From positions 1 to 30,264 of the IMG/VR virus record IMGVR_UViG_3300044611_000404: a DNA stretch of 30,264 nucleotides. One strand, written 5' to 3'. The position numbers were made by a program, and so were the translations under genes. Positions 6,562-13,539 of the stretch are shown here, in pieces. The notes beneath the pieces are model-generated. The model was not told where the DNA came from and made no database searches. It saw nothing but the letters and a program-made list of their open reading frames with translations. Each line of letters begins with the position of its first letter. Position 1 is the stretch's first letter. This stretch comes from a virus.

Positions 6562-6582
6562 CTAAATTCAACCAATAGAAAA

Positions 6583-6726
6583 ATGAATAAGCCAAAAAAG
6601 TTTTACCGTATTAACAATCGCAAAAAACCCTCAAAATGGATGCAGAATCAGAATGAATATGCCGCGAAAATGTTTGAGAAGATAGCTCAAATAGAGGCTC
6701 AACTAAAAGACAAGGCGCAACAGTAA
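6583..6726 (+). CDS. Small basic hypothetical protein
   Basis: A 47-residue Lys/Gln-rich protein (MNKPKKFYRINNRKKPSK...), with a basic N-terminus and a helical C-terminus (EYAAKMFEKIAQIEAQLKDK), possibly nucleic-acid-binding. An in-frame ATG at 6535 lies inside the ribozyme. The start at 6583, preceded by CCAATAGAAAA, is preferred because it lies after the ribozyme and begins the lysine-rich sequence. Unknown family. Confidence 0.55.
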   Translation: MNKPKKFYRINNRKKPSKWMQNQNEYAAKMFEKIAQIEAQLKDKAQQ

Positions 6727-6744
6727 ACCATTAAATAAATAAAA
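6723..6744 (+). repeat. Junction repeat copy 1 (AAATAAATAAA leader)
   Basis: TAAACCATTAAATAAATAAA at the stop of the 47-residue gene and just before the ATG at 6747 is nearly identical to the sequence at 6992-7011. It acts as the gene boundary and translation-start leader. Confidence 0.5.
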
Positions 6745-6746
6745 TC

Positions 6747-6995
6747 ATGACAACTCAGCATATTATTGCGAACAGACACGACATCATCGAGGAATCCCTG
6801 ACCCGTGGGTCGTGGGAACCCATTGGCGAAGAAACTGACGGCCTAAATATTCATGATGATGCGCTAGGCATGACACTCATATACCGCGCAGAGAATGACG
6901 GTGATGTGGCCGTGTACCGTTCAACAGATTACAAAATTCACGCGCTAGTGGCAGATGCTAACGGCCCACTTTACGTTTTAGTTCCCGCTCAGTAA
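6747..6995 (+). CDS. Hypothetical protein
   Basis: An 82-residue protein of unknown family with an acidic N-terminal half (EEETDGLNIHDDALG pattern) and a beta-rich C-terminus ending YVLVPAQ. The ATG follows TTAAATAAATAAAATC, one of a pair of near-identical junction sequences (see repeats). It is part of the early operon, 20 nt after the preceding stop. Confidence 0.65.
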   Translation: MTTQHIIANRHDIIEESLTRGSWEPIGEETDGLNIHDDALGMTLIYRAENDGDVAVYRSTDYKIHALVADANGPLYVLVPAQ

Positions 6996-7012
6996 ACCAT
7001 CAAATAAATAAA
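6992..7012 (+). repeat. Junction repeat copy 2 (AAATAAATAAA leader)
   Basis: TAAACCATCAAATAAATAAA differs from copy 1 by one base (C for T). It includes the stop codon of the 82-residue gene and ends just before the ATG at 7017. Confidence 0.5.
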
Positions 7013-7016
7013 TCAA

Positions 7017-7478
7017 ATGTCTATAAAACAAAGCAACAGAAAATTATTCGCCAAGCTGGAGAGCATGGGCTTTACTTATGATGAGGCATCAAGCCTTCGC
7101 CGTATCGAAATGACCTTGCAACGGTGGGCTGAGCGGGAGTGCGGGGACGGTTCCGATTGGGCTATTGAACGCGATGAAGTCACGGGGAAACCTTTCAACG
7201 TGTATCACGGCGAAGGTTCACGCAGCAAATACGCAATCCCTGACCGCGAAGCGGGGGCTTTGAAACGGGCAAAAGATATTGTTTCCGCTAGGAATGTCCG
7301 CATCAATGGCGACCATGACAGGGATGATGATTTGATGGCCTATCATCAAGGGGACTGCCGCGGTTGTATGCTTTACCTTATCCCTGCGGGGACTCTAAAT
7401 CCTGATTCTAATTACTCAAATGGCTTTCCTGTTTGCGCTGTTAGTGGAGGCTTTGGTGGATTCGTTGGGCGTGGTTAA
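7017..7478 (+). CDS. Conserved hypothetical phage protein
   Basis: A 153-residue protein. The N-terminus is helical (SIKQSNRKLFAKLESMGFTY; EASSLRRIEMTLQRWAERECG), and the middle includes NVYHGEGSRSKYAIPDREAGA, then a Gly/Asp-rich segment, with a Gly-rich end. The pattern of helices with RRIEMTLQRWAE..CG resembles a conserved early phage protein found in several podo- and siphoviruses, but no function is known to me. The ATG is preceded by AAATAAATAAATCAA. Confidence 0.7.
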   Translation: MSIKQSNRKLFAKLESMGFTYDEASSLRRIEMTLQRWAERECGDGSDWAIERDEVTGKPFNVYHGEGSRSKYAIPDREAGALKRAKDIVSARNVRINGDHDRDDDLMAYHQGDCRGCMLYLIPAGTLNPDSNYSNGFPVCAVSGGFGGFVGRG

Positions 7479-7500
7479 ACTCTCAACCCATATAAATACA

Positions 7501-7758
7501 ATGACCTTAAATGAACGTCTGAAATATCATGTGAGCGGCGCGGTTCAACGCGGCGAAGCGAAAGTTATTGCTGGAATCCCTGTTATTAATGTTCGCGCCA
7601 TGTATCTTGATTACGTCAATGACTTCCTGACCGTTAATCGGTTTGCAGAGTTTTACAGCATGACCCGCGAAACCGCTTGTAGAATAATTGAAGAAGGCCG
7701 GAAACAGCATGAGGATGTTATCCGCAATGAAATGGAAAATTATGTAGGTAAGCAATAA
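7501..7758 (+). CDS. Hypothetical protein
   Basis: An 85-residue protein of unknown family (MTLNERLKYHVSGAVQRGEA...). Residues 40-65 (LTVNRFAEFYSMTRETACRI, then IEEGRK) look like a helix-turn-helix, so a DNA-binding role is possible. An upstream in-frame ATG at 7420 would overlap the preceding gene by 59 nt. The start at 7501 is chosen because it follows a TATAAATACA leader of the type used elsewhere here. Confidence 0.6.
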   Translation: MTLNERLKYHVSGAVQRGEAKVIAGIPVINVRAMYLDYVNDFLTVNRFAEFYSMTRETACRIIEEGRKQHEDVIRNEMENYVGKQ

Positions 7759-7777
7759 CCTTAATCCGCTAATACCT

Positions 7778-7825
7778 CACCCCATGCCCTGCCGCCTCAT
7801 TCGTGAGCGGCGGGGCTTTTGGGTG
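7778..7825 (+). terminator. Long stem-loop with TTCG tetraloop, possible terminator
   Basis: GCCCTGCCG/CGGCGGGGC plus CTCA/TGAG form 13 pairs (one G-U, one bulged C) capped by TTCG at 7800-7803. They are followed by TTTT and an outer CACCC/GGGTG stem (7778-7782 with 7821-7825). The T-run is only four long, so it may be an attenuator or an RNA-stability element as well as a rho-independent terminator. Confidence 0.5.
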
Positions 7826-7826
7826 T

Positions 7827-7854
7827 CAACGCTTGGCAATTCCGCCCGGCGTTG
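7827..7854 (+). other. Second hairpin in the leader of the 7866 gene
   Basis: CAACGC and GCGTTG pair (6 bp), with an inner GGC/GCC and a 2x2 internal loop, immediately after the TTCG stem-loop and 11 nt before the next start. Together the two occupy nearly the whole 107-nt gap; no coding is seen in this gap. Confidence 0.35.
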
Positions 7855-7865
7855 GCTTTATATAC

Positions 7866-8186
7866 ATGAAAACAAACAAACAGACGGGCGGGCCTTGGTT
7901 CCGTACCGTCAGTCAACATAATGGAGAAACGGTATACGAGATTTGCACCGCCGCCGAAAACGGCGAACCAAAAGAGATAATTGCGCGGGTCAACCATTGC
8001 GTCATCACGCCGGGGCTTGCTATATCGGATGAAGTAAGGGCAAACGCCCGCTTAATCGCCGCCGCGCCTGATTTGCTTGCCGCAGCTATTGCCGCGCTGA
8101 CCATTGTAAACAGGGAACAACCTGACGGCAGCATTGCCGCTGACCTGCTTAAAGCCATTTGTAAGGCAACTAAGGGGGACGCATGA
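7866..8186 (+). CDS. Conserved hypothetical phage protein
   Basis: A 106-residue protein. Near the end of its middle part it contains ANARLIAAAPDLLAA (about 62-76), a segment very common in small early phage proteins of otherwise unknown role, followed by a helical C-terminus. The start at 7866 (MKTNKQTGGPWFR) is preferred over the GTG at 7803, which lies inside the stem-loop. It overlaps the next gene by ATGA (8183-8186). Confidence 0.7.
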   Translation: MKTNKQTGGPWFRTVSQHNGETVYEICTAAENGEPKEIIARVNHCVITPGLAISDEVRANARLIAAAPDLLAAAIAALTIVNREQPDGSIAADLLKAICKATKGDA

Positions 8187-8521
8187 AAATGACCCATGAA
8201 GGAAGAACAGAGAAAGCCCTTAGAAAATATGAACTCGCGCTTGAAACACAAATGCGAGAAGATGCCATGGACACGTTTAACCATGAACGCCCATATTATC
8301 AATTTAACGGCGTTTATGTTGAGACCATGATACCCACTCTCGACCGGGACTTAAATCACCGCGATTATAGGATTATTAAAAGCAAGCTGACGGCTTTATC
8401 ATCCTTTTTTGAATCATGCCAAGGGGAACAAAGGTTCCAAGGTTTAACTAAAAACGCAGAAGCATTTGAAAAGGAAGCCGCAAGACTTCGCGGAATCCTC
8501 AAAACGATACCCAATACATGA
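8183..8521 (+). CDS. Hypothetical protein
   Basis: A 112-residue, mostly helical, charged protein of unknown family. The ATG overlaps the previous stop (ATGA) and is preceded by a clear Shine-Dalgarno-like AAGGGGGACGC. It ends in another ATGA overlap with a tiny membrane-protein gene. Confidence 0.7.
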   Translation: MKMTHEGRTEKALRKYELALETQMREDAMDTFNHERPYYQFNGVYVETMIPTLDRDLNHRDYRIIKSKLTALSSFFESCQGEQRFQGLTKNAEAFEKEAARLRGILKTIPNT

Positions 8522-8622
8522 AAACACTCTATGACCTTGGCCTTGGCCTAATGGCCTTTGCTTGGCTTTGCTTTTGCTTTGTAATGGTTCCCCATATGTT
8601 CAAGGGGGACGAACATGATTAA
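8518..8622 (+). CDS. 34-residue single-span membrane protein
   Basis: MKTLYDLGLGLMAFAWLCFC then FVMVPHMFKGDEHD. Residues about 6-28 form one hydrophobic transmembrane segment with Trp, Cys and Phe, ending in a charged tail. It starts in an ATGA overlap with the previous gene and ends in an ATGATTAA overlap with the next, so coding is supported at both ends although the frame is short. Function unknown; early position argues against a lysis role. Confidence 0.6.
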   Translation: MKTLYDLGLGLMAFAWLCFCFVMVPHMFKGDEHD

Positions 8623-8857
8623 GCTCAAGAGCGGCCCTAAAACGGCACAAGACGGGCCTAGAAAGAAGCTCCTGACGCGGCCCTACATAAGCGCAACCAA
8701 TTTTCGCAAGCTTGGCTTGTGGCGAAGCCTCTACGGGGTTCCTGCGGGGCGTATTATAGATGCCGCAATGGAATTTGCTAGCACTCACCCTCAATTTAAG
8801 CTACCCACTAAGGGGCGCAAACTAAACCACGAACCAATAAAGGAATCAAATGGCTAA
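8615..8857 (+). CDS. Basic hypothetical protein
   Basis: An 80-residue basic protein (MIKLKSGPKTAQDGPRKKLL...) of unknown family. The middle (YISATNFRKLGLWRSLYGVP, then AGRIIDAAMEFA) is helical. A Shine-Dalgarno-like AAGGGGGACG precedes the ATG, repeating the leader sequence of the gene at 8183. It overlaps the next gene by ATGGCTAA. Confidence 0.65.
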   Translation: MIKLKSGPKTAQDGPRKKLLTRPYISATNFRKLGLWRSLYGVPAGRIIDAAMEFASTHPQFKLPTKGRKLNHEPIKESNG

Positions 8858-9083
8858 CATATTCGACATGATGGAGGAATATTGTGCCGCAAATAACGGC
8901 AGCAATGCGGCCCTGCAATCGGCTAAAGGGGCCGTGTCATGGGGCATTAAGAACGGGCTTGTCAAACAGGCAGGGCCGTCTAAGGGTACGGAATACAATT
9001 GGCATCTAAGCCGCCGCATCAAGCGGCTGGAGGCCGATAAACTCAAACATCAAAACAGAATAAAGCAGATATTATCAAGATGA
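8850..9083 (+). CDS. Hypothetical protein
   Basis: A 77-residue protein of unknown family. Residues 1-50 look like a compact helical domain with a winged-helix-like pattern (AALQSAKGAVSWGIKNGLVK, then GTEYNWHL). The C-terminal 25 residues form a very basic helix (RRIKRLEADKLKHQNRIKQI), a possible coiled coil. A DNA-binding role is possible. It has AAAGGA upstream of the ATG and an ATGA overlap with the next gene. Confidence 0.65.
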   Translation: MANIFDMMEEYCAANNGSNAALQSAKGAVSWGIKNGLVKQAGPSKGTEYNWHLSRRIKRLEADKLKHQNRIKQILSR

Positions 9084-9322
9084 ACAAAATAATGACATTA
9101 AAAAACGGGGGGGCTTGTATAGACATTTCCCCTATGACGGAATGGGATTTTGCAGCCGTGTTTCACGGGCGAGAAATGCTAATCCTTGAAAATTGCCTTG
9201 ACGGAAAAATCCGTCGCGGGTACAATTCAAACATCAAGCCGCTAGCATTAAGCAACCCAAAGAAAACAAGCGGCAAGAAACAAACAGCTAAAGGGCTTAA
9301 GGCAAAAACCATTAATAGATAA
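9080..9322 (+). CDS. Hypothetical protein with basic tail
   Basis: An 80-residue protein of unknown family. The first half may be a small beta domain (GGACIDISPMTEWDFAAVF); the last 30 residues are Lys-rich (KKTSGKKQTAKGLKAK) and probably disordered or nucleic-acid-binding. It starts in the ATGA overlap at 9080-9083. Confidence 0.6.
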   Translation: MNKIMTLKNGGACIDISPMTEWDFAAVFHGREMLILENCLDGKIRRGYNSNIKPLALSNPKKTSGKKQTAKGLKAKTINR

Positions 9323-9324
9323 TT

Positions 9325-9519
9325 ATGAAAATAGAATATGTAATACAAGAAGCATCGTTGTGTCCTCACGGCATCAACTATTATGACGCTCTGGAACTGG
9401 GCGTTTTCAAAAGGCTTGACCATGCCTTGCGGGTATTGGTCAAAATGGAAAAAGCTAAAAGCTCATTCCGCTATCGGCTTGTAAAGAGAGTTGAAACAAT
9501 CGAAAAGGAGGCTGTATGA
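9325..9519 (+). CDS. Hypothetical protein
   Basis: A 64-residue basic protein of unknown family. It starts 2 nt after the preceding stop and ends in an ATGA overlap with the following Cys-rich gene. Its last codons contain AAAAGGAGG, which acts as Shine-Dalgarno for that next gene. Confidence 0.6.
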   Translation: MKIEYVIQEASLCPHGINYYDALELGVFKRLDHALRVLVKMEKAKSSFRYRLVKRVETIEKEAV

Positions 9520-9722
9520 AATTATGCGTAGATTGTCAATTCAGCGTGCTTCAAGAGACACGGCGACAACATTTCTATGGATGCACTAAACAATCGGTTT
9601 TCCGTACCAGTTTAATAACAGGAATCAATGAATTCCGTTATTACGTTGGTTGCGAAAACATGAGACACAAAAACGGGGATTGCAAAGCAGAAGGTTTATT
9701 ATTTGAACAAAGAACAACATGA
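9516..9722 (+). CDS. Small Cys-rich (zinc-binding?) protein
   Basis: A 68-residue protein. Cysteines at 4 and 7 (CVDC), 23 (GC), 46 (GCENMR) and 56 (GDC) suggest a metal-binding site of the small phage zinc-ribbon type. The best Shine-Dalgarno in the early operon (AAGGAGG) lies 5-6 nt upstream of its ATG. Overlapped by ATGA at both ends. Function unknown. Confidence 0.65.
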   Translation: MKLCVDCQFSVLQETRRQHFYGCTKQSVFRTSLITGINEFRYYVGCENMRHKNGDCKAEGLLFEQRTT

Positions 9723-10198
9723 ATATCACCATAGACAACACACGGCATTTAGGCGTTGGCGACACGATTTTTGCCACAGATTACATCGCAATGCAGGATG
9801 ATGAAAACCAATACGACTTCATCGCCGTTGGAGGGGAGTATGACGGCCATATTCTTGACGGCACTGAGGAATATGAGTTTCGGCGATTAAATGTCCAAGA
9901 CCCAATAGATTTGATTGCAATAGAGTACGACATCCAAACGGCTATGGGGCGTGCGGCCCTTGTAATCGCAATCGAAAACGTAGCCACATTAGACCGCAAA
10001 CAACGAGATTATGGAAGCCGCAACATCTCCGAATTTGGAGAGTTTGGGATTCTGATGCGAGTCTGGGACAAAATTTGCCGTCTCAAGAACCTAATGGGGA
10101 AAGAGAATCCACAAAACGAGAGCATAGATGACTCATGGCTTGACATGGCAAATTACGCCATCATCGCTATTCTTGTTCGCAGGGGAATCTGGAAATAA
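9719..10198 (+). CDS. DUF1599-like (nucleotide-modification-associated) protein
   Basis: A 159-residue protein. The C-terminal half matches the DUF1599 pattern: RDYGSRN (96-102), FGILMRVWDK (109-118), ICRLKNLM, then ESIDDSWLDMANYAI (134-148). These acidic and basic positions resemble all-alpha MazG-like nucleotide pyrophosphohydrolase folds, and the family is linked in phages to nucleotide metabolism or modification (established association; exact reaction not known). The N-terminal 70 residues are not recognised, so this may be a two-domain version. Located just before the SSB-like gene. Confidence 0.7.
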   Translation: MNITIDNTRHLGVGDTIFATDYIAMQDDENQYDFIAVGGEYDGHILDGTEEYEFRRLNVQDPIDLIAIEYDIQTAMGRAALVIAIENVATLDRKQRDYGSRNISEFGEFGILMRVWDKICRLKNLMGKENPQNESIDDSWLDMANYAIIAILVRRGIWK

Positions 10199-10232
10199 CT
10201 TCAGCCCCAAAACGTCCGTCAAAAACATAACT

Positions 10233-10838
10233 ATGTCACTACAAGATGCAATTAACACCCAAGCGGGTGAGTATATCCGTGGGGGCTTTGCCGCCACAAT
10301 TCAGATGCCGCAAACACGGCAAACTAAAACAGGGAAAGCCTTTTACGTCTGTAAGGCCGCTGATGGAGCGCATCGTGCAGACCTCAGCAGTTTCTCTCAA
10401 GACTTTTCCAAGTATGACAACCAGCGCGTTCACTTTTCGGGCATGGGCCTCAAAAGGGGCGACGACTACAACGGCACAGCTAAAATCACCATTGGTGACA
10501 AAGCCGTGTGGAAGTCATTGGGTGCTGGGGACGCCGCCGCTGAAGTTCATTCAGAGCAGACGCAAGCGTTTCCCGCGACCGTGACACGCTCGGCTCCTAA
10601 GCCACACGTCCCGCTTGTAAATGCGCCGCGAGTTGAGGGCATGGCTGTTGGCAACGCGCTGACAAACGCAACGCAGTTGGCTATTGCTGGCAAAATCCAA
10701 TCGGAAGCTCTGGAGAGTTTCCTGTTCTATACGGCTAGTAAATACCTTCGCACGGCTAACAAGCTGCTTGCTGGTGAATTGTCGCCTTCTAACATCTTAG
10801 AGGCAAAAGAAGTTGGCACAGAAGAAGTGCCGTTTTAA
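10233..10838 (+). CDS. SSB-like single-stranded DNA-binding protein
   Basis: A 201-residue protein. Residues about 15-95 look like an OB fold (TRQTKTGKAFYVCKA; RVHFSGMGLKRG; TAKITIGDKAVWKSL). The last residues, EVGTEEVPF, form an acidic tip ending in Pro-Phe, as in bacterial SSB tails that recruit replication partners. An Ala/Pro linker and a helical segment (140-190) lie between. The start at 10233 (MSLQDAINTQ), after CAAAAACATAACT, is chosen over the upstream ATG at 10128, which would overlap the previous gene. The family assignment is by pattern; other ssDNA-binding or recombination proteins are possible. Confidence 0.6.
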   Translation: MSLQDAINTQAGEYIRGGFAATIQMPQTRQTKTGKAFYVCKAADGAHRADLSSFSQDFSKYDNQRVHFSGMGLKRGDDYNGTAKITIGDKAVWKSLGAGDAAAEVHSEQTQAFPATVTRSAPKPHVPLVNAPRVEGMAVGNALTNATQLAIAGKIQSEALESFLFYTASKYLRTANKLLAGELSPSNILEAKEVGTEEVPF

Positions 10839-10843
10839 CTATC

Positions 10844-10882
10844 AAGCAGGGGTGGGTAATTCCCACTTCTGCTTCCCTTTTT
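10844..10882 (+). terminator. Rho-independent terminator after SSB-like gene
   Basis: AAGCAGGGGTGGG pairs with CCCACTTCTGCTT over 13 bp (two G-U) around the loop TAATT, followed by CCCTTTTT. It lies immediately behind the stop at 10838 and before the HNH gene, so it divides the rightward operon. Read-through is needed, or a separate promoter, for the exonuclease and helicase genes downstream. Confidence 0.7.
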
Positions 10883-10895
10883 AATATATAAAAAT

Positions 10896-11360
10896 ATGAG
10901 TTTAGATTCTGGACAGTCAGTAAAACACAGATGGAGTTATGGAGACAGAAAGCACGCAGTTGATGCGCTTTTCTCTCCCGAAGATGCCGATATGTACCAA
11001 ATTAAATTTGGTCTTAGCTCTGGGTATCTTAGGTCAACTATACGCCCACAGTATTATTCCCATCACGCTATTGCAAAACGAATGGGTCTTATTTGGGATG
11101 GAGTGAAAGTGATAATTGACCATATTAATCGAAACAGATTTGATAACCGCCGTGAGAACCTTCGCGTTGTTAACAGGTCTGAAAATGCGTTGAATAGCTA
11201 TAGCCAAGACAACGCCAAGGGTTATTATTACAGCAAGGGCTATGACGGGAAAAATAAATGGGTTGCTTGCATTGAACGCAAAGGAAAGAAGAAAGTGAAG
11301 TATTGCTACACAGAATCAGAAGCGATTGCTGCAAGAAAGGAGATGCTTAACCATGAGTAA
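10896..11360 (+). CDS. HNH homing endonuclease with AP2-like domain
   Basis: A 154-residue protein. HNH motif IDHINRNRFDNRRENLRVV is at 74-92, followed by NRSENALNS. The C-terminal 50 residues (KGYYYSKGYDGKNKWVACIE at about 108-127, then AARKEM) match the AP2-type DNA-binding domain often joined to HNH in phage homing enzymes. It lies directly after a terminator, between the SSB-like and exonuclease genes. Its 3' end overlaps the exonuclease start by 8 nt (ATGAGTAA) and carries AAGGAG for it. Probably a selfish insertion that has been fitted into the operon. Confidence 0.9.
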   Translation: MSLDSGQSVKHRWSYGDRKHAVDALFSPEDADMYQIKFGLSSGYLRSTIRPQYYSHHAIAKRMGLIWDGVKVIIDHINRNRFDNRRENLRVVNRSENALNSYSQDNAKGYYYSKGYDGKNKWVACIERKGKKKVKYCYTESEAIAARKEMLNHE

Positions 11361-12189
11361 CGAAAACGGCCACTGGTACACGTTGGACGGCCAAGCCGCC
11401 CACACACAAGCGACGAAAACGAAGGGTGCAAAGCCAACGCGCCCCACCACAATAGCTGACGCTAAACGACTGGGCTTGTTGCCAAGCGTCTCCGCTTACA
11501 CAAGGATGCTGGCCGCGCCCTACCTAGAACGCTACAAGATGTTAGAGGTAGCTAAGGCTTGCTATAATTGTCCCCCTGCTGGTGGCGAGAGCTATGACGA
11601 TTATGCACGCCATATTCTAGAGAAAAGCGGCAAAGACGGAAGCGGTGCGGCGGACGTTGGAACCAAAGTTCATGCGGCACTTGACTTGTACTTTACTGAT
11701 ACAGCGGCGTATAATAGTTGCCCCGATATTCAATGTCAGGATGGTAGCGTTGTTCCCGCAGATGCCTTCGTTTTGCCTGCGGTCGCCAAGATAAAAAGCA
11801 TGGAGCTATTCGTGAACAAGACCGAAAACATTATAGTCAATGCAGCCTACGGCTACGCTGGGACTACCGATATGATATTTACCAAGGGCGAGAAATGCGG
11901 CATCTTAGACTTCAAGACCAAACGCACCAAACAAGATGAGCCTGTAATTGCTGGCGATACGCATTGTATGCAGATTGCCGCCTATCATGCGGCATTTTGG
12001 GGGGCAGATGACGGTGAGCCTATTGGAGTCAATGCGGTGGGCTACAACGTCTACATCTCGACAACCGAAATCGGGCGGGTGGATGTGGTGGAGTATTCAC
12101 AGCAGGAGCTTGTCCAAGGTTGGCAAGCGTTCAAATCTTGTCTCAACTTATATAGATACATCAAGGGCTTTGACCCAAGAAAGAAATGA
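11353..12189 (+). CDS. PD-(D/E)XK exonuclease (RecB/Cas4-like)
   Basis: A 278-residue protein. The order GTKVHAAL (103-110), G-x-TDMIF with Asp173, GILDFKTK (183-190, Asp186 and Lys188) and QIAAYHAAF (207-215) corresponds to the motifs of RecB-like or Cas4-like PD-(D/E)XK nucleases (motif I His, II Asp, III D-x-K, IV Q-x-x-x-Y). Such phage enzymes resect DNA ends in recombination or replication. The start at 11353 (MSNENGHWYT) has AAGGAGATG upstream; an earlier TTG is rejected. Overlap by ATGA with the helicase gene suggests joint action. Confidence 0.85.
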   Translation: MSNENGHWYTLDGQAAHTQATKTKGAKPTRPTTIADAKRLGLLPSVSAYTRMLAAPYLERYKMLEVAKACYNCPPAGGESYDDYARHILEKSGKDGSGAADVGTKVHAALDLYFTDTAAYNSCPDIQCQDGSVVPADAFVLPAVAKIKSMELFVNKTENIIVNAAYGYAGTTDMIFTKGEKCGILDFKTKRTKQDEPVIAGDTHCMQIAAYHAAFWGADDGEPIGVNAVGYNVYISTTEIGRVDVVEYSQQELVQGWQAFKSCLNLYRYIKGFDPRKK

Positions 12190-13439
12190 ATTACGAACAA
12201 ACATTTATTGGTAGCTGCTTACAGGATGGGGCCAACATTGACCTAGCCATCCAAGACGGCCTTGTGCCAGCTTGTTTCACCACAGATGACAGGCGCGACA
12301 TTTGGGGCGCATTATTGGGCAACCGCACCGAGGGGCGGCAAACAGATACCACAGGTATCTTTATGCAGATGGGGACGCGCTGTCCCTCGGAGGAGCTGTT
12401 TGCCTGCGAAGCCGCCGCCCCAACTACGGCTTACGCTAAGAAATGCTTAAAAACCATAATCGAGGCGTATGGCATAAGCCTTATAAAGCCCGCCCTAAAG
12501 GGTGTGTTGGAGAAGATAGACAAAGGGCTAGACTACGACGCTGTAAAATCGTCTGTAGATGCCCTAGAATCGATTTTAAGGCCATCCGTGAGCCAAGACG
12601 TATCTATGCCCCAAGTGGTGGATGAAGCCTCCCTATGGGCTACGCAGCAATGTTCTGGCAAGGTTCCTGTGGAAACCGTTGTTATGCTTGGACTTAAGAC
12701 ATTCGACGCTCTAGCCACACCCATACAAGAGCATGAGTATGTTGTTGTAGGTGCTAGAACATCAACGGGCAAGTCTAGCTTTATGGCACAGGTGGCTGGA
12801 TATAACCTCAAGCGCGGCCTCAAAGTGGCTTATTTTACCTTAGAAACCAGCAGCAAGAGCCTTGTTCTGCAGATTGCGGCACAAAGGGCTGGGGTGAACC
12901 TCCGAAATCTACGGGACGAGTTTCCACCACAACAGGCTAAGTTTCAGCAAGAATTGGCAACATTGAGAACGCAACCGTTTCTAGTGTTCGACCGCGACCT
13001 CACCCTAGATAAGATTGAAGCACGTTGCCGCCTATTGGCTACGTCATTCAAACCTAACTTAGTGATTATCGACTATCTGGGGCTTATTAAAGTGAAGGCT
13101 GATGGGGCTTACGAGCGCATGAGTGCATTGAGCAAAGCCATGATTCCTTTGAAGAAGTCGTTAGGCTGTACGCTGATGGTGGCGGCACAACTTAATCGCG
13201 GCAACGAAAGAGAGGATAGACCGCCCAATAGAACGGATTTTAGAGATACAGGTTCTATTGAGGAAGATGCTCATAGAGTGCTTGCAATTCATCGTCCCTC
13301 GAAAGATGATAGCGGCGAAATACAGGGACTAGAACGCTCCCAATTCCAAACAGAACTTTATCAACTCAAACTCCGTGACGGCCCATTGGCGCAATCACGT
13401 TGCCAATTCCAAGCAAAATATACACGCTTTGTAGAATAA
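12186..13439 (+). CDS. dnaB-like: DnaB-like replicative helicase
   Basis: A 417-residue protein. An N-terminal DnaB-type helical domain begins MNYEQTFIGSCLQDG. The RecA-fold motor has Walker A GARTSTGKSS (189-198), Walker B LVIIDYLGLI (292-301) and the DnaB signature AAQLNRGNE...FRDTGSIEEDAH (about 333-362). It unwinds DNA at the fork as a hexameric 5'-3' helicase. No primase domain is present and no separate primase gene is seen in the window. The start is an ATGA overlap with the exonuclease gene. The last codons lie 7 nt before a tRNA gene. Confidence 0.92.
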   Translation: MNYEQTFIGSCLQDGANIDLAIQDGLVPACFTTDDRRDIWGALLGNRTEGRQTDTTGIFMQMGTRCPSEELFACEAAAPTTAYAKKCLKTIIEAYGISLIKPALKGVLEKIDKGLDYDAVKSSVDALESILRPSVSQDVSMPQVVDEASLWATQQCSGKVPVETVVMLGLKTFDALATPIQEHEYVVVGARTSTGKSSFMAQVAGYNLKRGLKVAYFTLETSSKSLVLQIAAQRAGVNLRNLRDEFPPQQAKFQQELATLRTQPFLVFDRDLTLDKIEARCRLLATSFKPNLVIIDYLGLIKVKADGAYERMSALSKAMIPLKKSLGCTLMVAAQLNRGNEREDRPPNRTDFRDTGSIEEDAHRVLAIHRPSKDDSGEIQGLERSQFQTELYQLKLRDGPLAQSRCQFQAKYTRFVE

Positions 13440-13446
13440 ATAATTT

Positions 13447-13521
13447 GCCTTTGTAGCTCAGTGGTAGAGCATCTGTTTTGTAAACAGGCGGTCGTAGGTT
13501 CAAATCCTACCAAAGGCTCCA
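13447..13521 (+). tRNA. tRNA-Thr (anticodon TGT), CCA encoded
   Basis: A complete cloverleaf of 75 nt. Acceptor GCCTTTG/CAAAGGC, D arm GCTC/GAGC, anticodon arm TCTGT-TTTGTAA-ACAGG with TGT, variable CGGTC, T arm GTAGG-TTCAAAT-CCTAC, discriminator T, then CCA at 13519-13521. It lies between the helicase and methyltransferase genes on the same strand and would read ACA threonine codons. It has no sign of an att duplication. Confidence 0.97.
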
Positions 13522-13539
13522 ACTTAATAAACAAATAAA

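Noticed and set aside
6535-6582. Upstream start for the 47-residue protein
   Set aside because: The extra codons lie inside the hammerhead ribozyme, and the A-rich leader fits the ATG at 6583.
7803-7865. GTG start for the 106-residue protein
   Set aside because: It lies in the TTCG loop of a strong stem-loop; the ATG at 7866 is a better start.
10246-10584. 112-residue frame inside the SSB-like gene
   Set aside because: Considered as a second dual-coding case, but it covers only part of the gene, lacks the usual leader and has no family-like segments.
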